Shown here piece after piece: positions 8,403 through 16,629 of a stretch of 64,000 nt of DNA. The notes beneath the pieces are model-generated. The model had not been told where the DNA came from. It made no database searches and saw only the letters and a list, made by a program, of their open reading frames with translations. The stretch is taken from NCBI GenBank assembly GCA_021795965.1, contig JAJYOU010000003.1:1-64000 (forward strand), read 5' to 3'. A program made the position numbers and the translations under genes. The DNA is from Chloroflexota bacterium (GTDB taxonomy: Bacteria; Chloroflexota; Anaerolineae; Anaerolineales; Villigracilaceae). Position 1 is the stretch's first letter. Each line of letters begins with the position of its first letter.

Positions 8403-10004
8403 ATGTTATCCAGTATTCGTGCTGAGAATTTCAAATCATTTCGGGATACCACTCAGATTGATCTGGCCCCACTCACCTTTTTGGCGGGAGTTAATAGTGC
8501 CGGTAAAAGCTCGATTATCCAGGCGTTGCTGCTGCTCAAGCAAACGTTGGAGTCAGGACCCACGCTGGCCTTGAACCCCGGCAAGGGAGCTTTATTGGAG
8601 CAAAGCCTGGGCGAACGTTTCAATGAATTTATTTACGGTCGCCCGCCCATAGCTGAAGCCAGCTTGGTAATTGATGTATCTTTTACATACCGTCTTGATG
8701 AACACGCCGGGCTGTATGAGGATTTAAAGGCGCTGTTGCCTGCGCCGCCAGCCGACTTGTTGGAGCAGACGCTCAACCATCACCTTTCGATTACATTTTC
8801 GTGGGGGCCGTCCGGGCGATCCGGTCAATCGTCCATCAGAGTGGCCGAACTGCAAACCGATGTGCCAAAGTTTGGAGATATACGAGATGTCGGGGGTCAA
8901 TCGGTCATCCGAGTGGCCGAACTGCAGACCCGACTGAAACTGGCACAGGAAGCGTTGATTGGATTATCCATTCGCCCGGTCGGTGAAGGCGATTACCAGG
9001 TCGAGCCGCTAGCGGGTAGTATCCACTCCAGCCTGGCCGGTCTCAATTTTGGTCAGCTCGAAACGGCGGGGTTCTCCCATTTTCTGCCCGATCCATTCCA
9101 CCTAAACTATACCAAGCCTAGCGATAAGCAAAACAGTCTGGACGATATTATACCGACAGCGACCCCCGCACTTTACCGCAGCCTGTTTGCCTCGGCCCGG
9201 CGTGACCTTTCCGAAAACTTGTACTATCTGAACTCGTTTCGCCGCCCACCTGAGCGTATCTACACCGCCGGCCAGGGTAGTGAAGAGCAGCTTTTGCCAG
9301 ATGGTAGCAATTTTGCATCCATCCTGTGGTCCCTGCGCAAGCGAAAAGTGACTTACGTGTTTTCTGATGGTCGCCAGACTGAAACGGCCTTGCCCGAAAT
9401 GACGCTCGAGCTGCTAAATGAGGTGCTGCACCTGCCACAAAAAGTCATGGTGCAACCCGTAGGCGACCGTAATGATGTGTTTGAAGTCCTGGTGGAAACT
9501 CTTGGACGTTTCGAAAGAGAACCAGGTAAACCAGCAGAGTCAGTGCAAGTGCCTATCAGTGCGGTTGGCCTGGGCTACAACCAAATTTTGCCAGTCATCG
9601 TACAGGGCTTGCTCACTCCGCCTGGCGCGATATTGGTTGTGGAACAGCCAGAAATCCACCTGCACCCAGACGTGCAGGCACGCTTGGTGGAGTTCTTTAT
9701 CGGATTGGCTCGCTCTGGCAGAAAAGTGTTGATCGAAACTCACAGTAGCCACATGATTGATCACCTGTGCCTGGAAATTGTCAAGGATCGTGCTTACCAA
9801 CTGGAAGAAAAAACCCGCATCTTCTTTATCCACCCTCCAGACGCAGAAAACGCTAGCTCCCGGGTGGAACCGGTCAAGATTGACAGTTACGGCGTTATCC
9901 AAAACTATCCGGCCAACTTCTTGCCCGATGTGGTGCAAACCTATGAACACATCGTGAGCGAGGGCTTCCGCAAGCGCAAAAGCCAGTCATCGCAGGATCA
10001 CTAA
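8403..10004 (+). CDS. AAA ATPase, DUF3696/OLD-like
   Basis: 'FKSFRDTTQIDLAPLTFLAGVNSAGKSSIIQALLLLKQ' Walker A, 'ILVVEQPEIHLHPDVQARL' Walker B, 'ETHSSHMI'. Confidence 0.8.
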   Translation: MLSSIRAENFKSFRDTTQIDLAPLTFLAGVNSAGKSSIIQALLLLKQTLESGPTLALNPGKGALLEQSLGERFNEFIYGRPPIAEASLVIDVSFTYRLDEHAGLYEDLKALLPAPPADLLEQTLNHHLSITFSWGPSGRSGQSSIRVAELQTDVPKFGDIRDVGGQSVIRVAELQTRLKLAQEALIGLSIRPVGEGDYQVEPLAGSIHSSLAGLNFGQLETAGFSHFLPDPFHLNYTKPSDKQNSLDDIIPTATPALYRSLFASARRDLSENLYYLNSFRRPPERIYTAGQGSEEQLLPDGSNFASILWSLRKRKVTYVFSDGRQTETALPEMTLELLNEVLHLPQKVMVQPVGDRNDVFEVLVETLGRFEREPGKPAESVQVPISAVGLGYNQILPVIVQGLLTPPGAILVVEQPEIHLHPDVQARLVEFFIGLARSGRKVLIETHSSHMIDHLCLEIVKDRAYQLEEKTRIFFIHPPDAENASSRVEPVKIDSYGVIQNYPANFLPDVVQTYEHIVSEGFRKRKSQSSQDH

Positions 10005-10009
10005 GGCAT

Positions 10010-11032
10010 ATGTTGCAAGCTACGCCCTTCGATCTATGTCTATTCACTGGCGCTGGGATTTTGCCCACAGACAATCTTGAATTACAGCAGATACATGTGC
10101 ATGAATTGTTTCGCTGGTGTAGCGAGCAACTTATTAAAACTAACCAGCGTTTGAGTGAAAATTCGGCTTTACAGGGTTGTCAGATGGCTATTCCCATGAC
10201 TGGAGAGCTTTTTGAAACCTTGCGAGCTACACCATCTTGGCAGACAGTAAGTGGCCGGGCTGCTCTTCGTCTGCATAAAGCGTTGGTTCTGCGTTTTCTG
10301 ATGAGCAATAACCAGCACGGCGGCAGCCCGATCCTGCATCTGGCGCAAGATAACACTCATCTATATACCATTATCACACCGGTAGATTTCTTTGTTCCGG
10401 AGCAGCCGGTTGCGCTGCAAGCCGCATGGGCCGAAGCGAGTGGGGCTTGCGTTTTTGGCAATGCCCAGGCACTCGAACCAGCAGAAGCCGCCGGAATCAG
10501 CGCCTGCTGGGTGATCTCACCCTGTCGCGGCCAGCGTCCCAATCAGGTCGAAATCCAGGCGCAGCCCATCGAAGCCGGGATGGCGAATGAAACCAGGACA
10601 GTACTCATGCTGTCTACACCGTTCAATTGCCCCAACGAAATCGAGCAAATTGATTTCTGGCCCTGGGAACGCATCTTGCGTCGGGCGCTCTGGCTGGATG
10701 AACGTCTACCGTTCAACGGCCCAAATGGGCCATTTGGGTTTCGGCCCGCTCGCCATTCGGGCTGGCAGCCTGGGCTGCCAGCGCCATCTTCCCCAGGCGC
10801 TGTACACGGCTATCTCGACGATTCCGGTGGAATCTGGCAGTGGGAAAGTGGCCGCGCCGCGCTACGGACACCTTTTGCAGGGCACTGGAATGTTCAATTG
10901 ACCGGCCCAGCATTCTCTGTTTGGGAAAACCATCTTAGCGTTTGCCTAGGACAGCGCATACGGCTGCGCTCGAATCATGTTAACATCGAAGCCAATGGCA
11001 GCATTGTGGATGATACTTTTGACAGGCTGTAA
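10010..11032 (+). CDS. Uncharacterised protein between the DUF3696-like ATPase and the PHP-ATPase
   Basis: 340 aa ORF tightly linked to both neighbours (5-nt and 39-nt gaps); C-terminus GHWNVQL…NHVNIEANGSIVDD. Confidence 0.7.
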   Translation: MLQATPFDLCLFTGAGILPTDNLELQQIHVHELFRWCSEQLIKTNQRLSENSALQGCQMAIPMTGELFETLRATPSWQTVSGRAALRLHKALVLRFLMSNNQHGGSPILHLAQDNTHLYTIITPVDFFVPEQPVALQAAWAEASGACVFGNAQALEPAEAAGISACWVISPCRGQRPNQVEIQAQPIEAGMANETRTVLMLSTPFNCPNEIEQIDFWPWERILRRALWLDERLPFNGPNGPFGFRPARHSGWQPGLPAPSSPGAVHGYLDDSGGIWQWESGRAALRTPFAGHWNVQLTGPAFSVWENHLSVCLGQRIRLRSNHVNIEANGSIVDDTFDRL

Positions 11033-11071
11033 ATGCAGCTTTTCAGTCACCTAACTGAATGAGGATGAACT

Positions 11072-13786
11072 ATGGCTAAAGGATTGTGGTTTCGCAATGT
11101 TGATTTGCACGTGCATACCCCAGAGTCGAACTGTTTTCCAGATAAATCTGTCACGCCGGAAGCAATAGTACAACAGGCAATTGCCGTAGGGATGGATGCC
11201 ATTGCTATTACTGACCATAACTCCGCTACTGGAGTAGATAGGGTGATGGCTGCGGCCGCTGATACCAGCCTGACAGTTTTTCCTGGTGTTGAGATCACTG
11301 TCCAACCAGGGGTGCATGTGCTGGCAATTTTTCCCGAGACGAAACGAGGCGAACATATTACCGATTTGTTGGCTGAGTTAGGAATAGGAACCGATGTCCG
11401 CGGCGATTCAGAAGCTTTGGTTACCAAGTATGGCATTCAGGAGGTAATCGAAAAGATAAATGACCATCAAGCCTTAGCTGTTCTAGCTCATATTGATGAT
11501 CATAAAGGTGCCTGGTATGAGTTGCATAAATCAGGTCAAACGTTAGTTCAGCTATGGAACTCGGGCAAATTTGCCGCAGTAGAAATTGTGGGCGATTCAT
11601 TGCCAGTTGAATTATCTCGCTCGCCATACGAGCATCAAACAGCATATTACTGGGCATCAGATAACCCTGATCAGGCTAACCCAATCAAGCATTCTGAGAT
11701 GGGCATTGGAACACGTTTTTCGCGCTTCAAGCTGGAAACGCCGATCACCTGGATTGGGTTGCTTCATTGCTTCCAGGATCCGCATGTTCGTATTCGTCGC
11801 GGCAGCCCAGAAAAAATCGCCATTAATCACCCCATAATCCAGAGAGTCACAATACAGAATGGCTTTTTGGATGGGCTGGATTTGGAGCTGACTCCAAATC
11901 TGAATGCAGTGATTGGCGGGCGTGGCACCGGAAAATCCAGCTTGCTGGAAACCTTGCGTTATGCCTTCAATGTGGAAGCGAAATCGGACGCCAACCGCGA
12001 GCAGTCCGAACGCATTTTGGAATACGTTTTTCCGCCCAGAGCACAGGTAAGCGTCGAATTCTGCCTGGCGGACGGTTCTAATTACCGCGTTGAACGCAGA
12101 GGAGAGGAACCACCGCAAGTCTACCGCATTGGGGATGATCAACCGGTGGATGTCCCGCCTGGAGAGCTTCTGCCGCTGCAGATGTATGGTCAAAAGGAAA
12201 TTTATGAAATATCCAAGCGGCCTGATTTTCAGCTTCGGCTGTTGGACAATTATATTGCTGAGGAGTTGAACCCTCTCGAAGTCGAGGAAAAAGAAATCCT
12301 GCGGCAGATGGGCGAGAATGCCGCCGCGATTCTACGGCTGGAAGAAGATATCGAATCTGCGCAGGACTGGCTTAGTCGACTGGGAGGAATTCAAGAAGAG
12401 CTGCGCCGAATGGAAAGCCGGGGATTTGTTGACCGCGTTAAGCGAAAGCAGTTGTTCGACCAGGAATACCGGTTGCTCAAGCAGGCCCAAGAACAAATTG
12501 AGAGCCTGCAAAGCGAACTGGATCAGTTTGTGGGTAGTCATCGCTTAGATACCGATGCATTAGAAAACGCTCCTGACAATTTACCTAATCGGGATTTTTT
12601 GCAACAGGTTACCCAAACCATGCAGAAAATTCAGAGCGACCTGGATACCCGTTTTGAAGCGATTCGTAAGGCGATAATTGAAGAATGGCAAAAAACTGAC
12701 GCGGGACGGCAATCGTGGCAAAGTGCCTACCAGACCGAGGAAGTGGCACACCGGGAACTACTGCGCGAATTCAAAGGCGCCGAAGATGCCGACCGCTACT
12801 TGCAGCTCCAACGCCGTAAAGCTGAGTTGGAAGAACGCCAGCGGCAAGTGTCCAACCAGCAAGCGCAGGTGCAGCTCCTACGCCAGTCTCGCCAAGCTCT
12901 ACTGGACGGGTTGCGAACCATTCGGCGCAAAAAGTATGAACTACGGCGTGCCAAAGCAGAAGAATTATCGCAAAAACTGCGCGGCATGGTGCGGGTGACG
13001 GTACATCCACAGGGTTATCGGGAACCTTTTAAGAAGCATTTACAGGAACTCTTTTCTGGGCTGAATGTGCGCAACCCCCAGCGGGATCGCTTGGCAGAGG
13101 CCGAAGCCGCCCAACCGGAACGAGAAGCCTCGCGCCCGGTACAGCATTTAGGAAGAACAGCCCATCTTGTCACGCGTATTCCTCGTTATTTTGATCCGAT
13201 TGATCTGGCTGAGGCCATTCGAAATGAACAAAGCCGCGCCGATGAGGATCCTAGCACATTGGAAACAGCTTTTGGGATAGATTCGGACGGCATGCGCCGC
13301 AATATAGCTGGGTTAAGCCCCAGCCAGTTGTTTGAACTCGAGGCGTATGAAGTTCCAGATTTGCCGGTGGTCGAATTGCAAGCGTCGAAGGGCGATCTGG
13401 GTTTTCGTAAATTGGACGAGCTTTCTGTGGGGCAAAAATGTACCGCATTGCTTTCCCTGGTCTTGCTTGAAAGTCCTGCGCCATTGGTGATTGACCAACC
13501 AGAAGACGACCTAGATAATCAATTCATTTTTGACCAGATTGTTGCCACATTGCGCAGCGAGAAAGAACGTCGGCAGTTTATTATCGCCACGCACAACGCC
13601 AATATCCCGGTTTCGGGAGATGCAGAACTAATCATTGTTCTGCAATCCAATCAAAGTAAGGGATGGGTAGATGCAGATAGTAACGGCTCGATTGACAGTG
13701 AGTCGATCAAGCAATGGGTGGAAAAGATTCTTGAAGGCGGTGAAACTGCCTTTAAGATACGCAAAGAGAAGTATGGCATACGTTAA
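11072..13786 (+). CDS. PHP-domain AAA/SMC-like ATPase (TrlF-like)
   Basis: N-term PHP 'DLHVHTPES…AITDHNS…GVEIT'; ATPase 'NAVIGGRGTGKSSLLETLRYAF', coiled coil, 'LVIDQPEDDLDNQFIF'. Confidence 0.8.
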   Translation: MAKGLWFRNVDLHVHTPESNCFPDKSVTPEAIVQQAIAVGMDAIAITDHNSATGVDRVMAAAADTSLTVFPGVEITVQPGVHVLAIFPETKRGEHITDLLAELGIGTDVRGDSEALVTKYGIQEVIEKINDHQALAVLAHIDDHKGAWYELHKSGQTLVQLWNSGKFAAVEIVGDSLPVELSRSPYEHQTAYYWASDNPDQANPIKHSEMGIGTRFSRFKLETPITWIGLLHCFQDPHVRIRRGSPEKIAINHPIIQRVTIQNGFLDGLDLELTPNLNAVIGGRGTGKSSLLETLRYAFNVEAKSDANREQSERILEYVFPPRAQVSVEFCLADGSNYRVERRGEEPPQVYRIGDDQPVDVPPGELLPLQMYGQKEIYEISKRPDFQLRLLDNYIAEELNPLEVEEKEILRQMGENAAAILRLEEDIESAQDWLSRLGGIQEELRRMESRGFVDRVKRKQLFDQEYRLLKQAQEQIESLQSELDQFVGSHRLDTDALENAPDNLPNRDFLQQVTQTMQKIQSDLDTRFEAIRKAIIEEWQKTDAGRQSWQSAYQTEEVAHRELLREFKGAEDADRYLQLQRRKAELEERQRQVSNQQAQVQLLRQSRQALLDGLRTIRRKKYELRRAKAEELSQKLRGMVRVTVHPQGYREPFKKHLQELFSGLNVRNPQRDRLAEAEAAQPEREASRPVQHLGRTAHLVTRIPRYFDPIDLAEAIRNEQSRADEDPSTLETAFGIDSDGMRRNIAGLSPSQLFELEAYEVPDLPVVELQASKGDLGFRKLDELSVGQKCTALLSLVLLESPAPLVIDQPEDDLDNQFIFDQIVATLRSEKERRQFIIATHNANIPVSGDAELIIVLQSNQSKGWVDADSNGSIDSESIKQWVEKILEGGETAFKIRKEKYGIR

Positions 13787-14007
13787 TTTAACATCAGATG
13801 TCTGCGCAAAGTACACCAATTCAGAATCTGGCGGCCTTGATCGTCCGACAACCTGTAGCAGACTGTAACTGCTCAACGGTAGTGCATTGCACCAGACTTT
13901 GAAGGCAAAAGCCAATAAGTGAGAGCCGTTTTTGCTTGAAAAACATCCATTTTACCTGATGCGACGCACTAAAAGCACAAAATTTTATCAGTGCCTGAGC
14001 AGTCATA

Positions 14008-15165
14008 TTATTTTTGATTCAAAATTCTGTAAGCCTGATTAATCTCGTGAGCAGCAACACGCACATCATTTGCGTTTGTAAATCGTCCAGAGCTGACCCT
14101 GATTGTTGAAGCCGCATCATCTCTACTTAAACCAATCGCTGTTAAAACATGCGATGGCTCTACCGCTCCAGAAGTACAAGCAGAACCAGTACCAATCATA
14201 ATTTCGGGCGCATTCAGTATCAACGCATCGGCATCAATGCCGGGAAATGTTAAGCTACTGGTGTTGGGCAATCGATTCTCTACTGCACCATTGATTTTTA
14301 ACATTGGAACAGACGCCAGTAATTTTTTTTCTAAGGTGTCTCGCAAACTACGTAATCTTGGCAATTCTGCGGATAATTCATCCCTATAAATATGACAAGC
14401 CTCGCCAAAACCTACAATGCTTGGCACATTGCTTGTCCCAGAACGCAATCCATTCTCCTGACCACCACCATACCAGATTGGTTCCATTGGAATAGCATTC
14501 GAACCGCCATGCACAAATAACGCCCCAACCCCTTTCGGCCCGTAAAGTTTATGGGCGCTCATCGAAAGCAGGTCAACATCCCAATCACCCACATTCACAG
14601 GAATCTTGCCAACAGCCTGCGCCGCATCACAGTGAAAAAGCGCGCCATTTTGATGCGCCAACTCGGCTAGTTGAGAAATCGGTTGGATGGTACCAATTTC
14701 GTTGTTAGCACCATGAATAGTTACAAGCAGGGTATTCTCATCAATTGCTTCTCGCGCCGCATCGATAGAAACCCGACCTTCGGCGTCTACGGGCAGGAAA
14801 ACTACCTCAAAGCCTTCATCTTCGAGCTTTTTGCAAGCCAATAAAACCGCCTTATGCTCGATGGCGCTGGTAATGATTCGCTTGCGCTTGCCATTGCGAT
14901 TTATGCGCGCAACACCCAGGATTGCAAGATTGTCACTTTCAGTGGCACCGCTGGTAAAAATGATTTCTTTTTCACGCGCACCAATCAAAGCGGCAACCTT
15001 TTCACGTGCGTCATCAATCGCCCTGGCCGCTAAGCGGCCTTGCCGGTGCAGGCCGTTCGCTGGGTTGCCATAAATCTCGCTAAAATAGGGCAACATTTTT
15101 TCGACAACGCGCGGATCACACGGCGTAGTGGCGTTGTAGTCGAGGTAAACACCTTCTATGTTCAT
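14008..15165 (-). CDS. Cysteine desulfurase (IscS/DndA-like), last gene of the BREX-like operon
   Basis: 'VYLDYNATTPCDPRVVEKMLPYF', PLP 'SMSAHKLYGPKGVGALF', 'GTGSACTSGAVEPSHVL'. Confidence 0.9.
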   Translation of the reverse strand: MNIEGVYLDYNATTPCDPRVVEKMLPYFSEIYGNPANGLHRQGRLAARAIDDAREKVAALIGAREKEIIFTSGATESDNLAILGVARINRNGKRKRIITSAIEHKAVLLACKKLEDEGFEVVFLPVDAEGRVSIDAAREAIDENTLLVTIHGANNEIGTIQPISQLAELAHQNGALFHCDAAQAVGKIPVNVGDWDVDLLSMSAHKLYGPKGVGALFVHGGSNAIPMEPIWYGGGQENGLRSGTSNVPSIVGFGEACHIYRDELSAELPRLRSLRDTLEKKLLASVPMLKINGAVENRLPNTSSLTFPGIDADALILNAPEIMIGTGSACTSGAVEPSHVLTAIGLSRDDAASTIRVSSGRFTNANDVRVAAHEINQAYRILNQK

Positions 15166-15168
15166 AAA

Positions 15169-16629
15169 TTATCCAGGATGTAGTTCATATTCAATTTTGC
15201 TGTCATATTGACGGTACTCAGCATCTAGCATTTGTAATTGATCCCATACCAACTGCCTGAGTTGCTTAGCAGGACGTACACAATAATGGATAAAATCTTC
15301 GTCCGAAACTTCTCCGTGTGGAAACAGTATTTTCATCATGCCACTCGCGATAGCTTGAACGGCATCATCATTACGCTTATATTTTTTACCAGTCAGTCTT
15401 ATTCGACGCGAGCATACCTGATCAATTTCAAGGTCATCTCTAAAACCGAGCAGGGCATCACCAAAAAAATCCGTTTTCATTCCTACATTTTTAGCAAAAC
15501 TATCTCCACTCAGCTTTTTTGTTTTCCAACCCGGAATAATTCCTTTGAGCCGGTCAAGAAAAGCAGTTTCTTGCAAGAATTCGGGAAGTTCTTTTACCAG
15601 CGGGGACACAATAGGATTTTGATTTGAATCAAGCATGATGTTTGCCAGCATGACAAGGCTGCAATCACTCGATGACTCGTGTAGGCCACCACGCGTTAAG
15701 CGTGCATTGGCAAGGAAGCCCTTCAATCCACCAACAATTTCATCGGGCTTTTCAAACTTGAGCGTTTGGACTTCATCAAGCACTACAACTTTGTATCTTG
15801 CTAGCAAACCCCATTGACCTGAAGCATTATTCACAAAAAGAACTGCGGGGGAGATATTTCCACCACTCACCAAGCGCACGCGAGATGAAATATTTTCATA
15901 GAAATAACTTTTGCCAGTTCCTTTTGGCGCTAGTTCAATTAAGTGCATGCTCTTTTGGACCAATGGGAGAAGCCGACAAAGCATGAAAATTTGTTCTTCT
16001 TCGGAGAATTGAGTCGGATCATACCCCATAGATGTAACCATTAAGTACATCCACTCTTTTAAGGTAAATTCACAACGCGCCTGTTTGAATAACTTTAAAT
16101 CAACAGTTGCTTGCATTGGACGAAAACTCGCAACGGACACGCCATCAGGTGTGTTTACTAATTCAACTACCCCCCACATTCCCTGCTTTAGCAAATCAGG
16201 GTGCTTTTCGACAATCCCATCAGCAATCAAGGCATCAGATATCTGGAGCAGCTTCAGTTGGGCTGATCGGTCTTGAGTGCGACGTGTAAGTTGAACATCA
16301 ACTTCCATAGTAGTTAATGCTTTGATGGTTTCTCCATTCAACAAACGGTTTTGAATGACTTTGGCTTCTTCAGGGCCTGGAAGATATCGGTTTGCCCAAT
16401 CACGGATTTTTGCTATTTGTTCCTGGGTTAAGAGACCTTTTCCTGGTGCTATCGAATCAATTACCCATTCAGCAACATAAGCAGGTATCCCACGTTTATC
16501 GAGTTTGGTCGCTGGTAGGCGTCGTTTATCGATGGATAAATCACCAAATACCCGCTGAACTTTGTCATCTAATTCACTCAAAGATGGGTTGGGATTTGAT
16601 AAATTTTGTTCGGAAAAATCCTGCGTCAT
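15169..16629 (-). CDS. brxL: BrxL-type AAA protein (short, apparently without a C-terminal Lon protease domain)
   Basis: 'IELAPKGTGKSYFYENIS', 'VVVLDEVQTL', 'FLDRLKGIIPGW' hallmarks; 486 aa. Confidence 0.8.
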   Translation of the reverse strand: MTQDFSEQNLSNPNPSLSELDDKVQRVFGDLSIDKRRLPATKLDKRGIPAYVAEWVIDSIAPGKGLLTQEQIAKIRDWANRYLPGPEEAKVIQNRLLNGETIKALTTMEVDVQLTRRTQDRSAQLKLLQISDALIADGIVEKHPDLLKQGMWGVVELVNTPDGVSVASFRPMQATVDLKLFKQARCEFTLKEWMYLMVTSMGYDPTQFSEEEQIFMLCRLLPLVQKSMHLIELAPKGTGKSYFYENISSRVRLVSGGNISPAVLFVNNASGQWGLLARYKVVVLDEVQTLKFEKPDEIVGGLKGFLANARLTRGGLHESSSDCSLVMLANIMLDSNQNPIVSPLVKELPEFLQETAFLDRLKGIIPGWKTKKLSGDSFAKNVGMKTDFFGDALLGFRDDLEIDQVCSRRIRLTGKKYKRNDDAVQAIASGMMKILFPHGEVSDEDFIHYCVRPAKQLRQLVWDQLQMLDAEYRQYDSKIEYELHPG

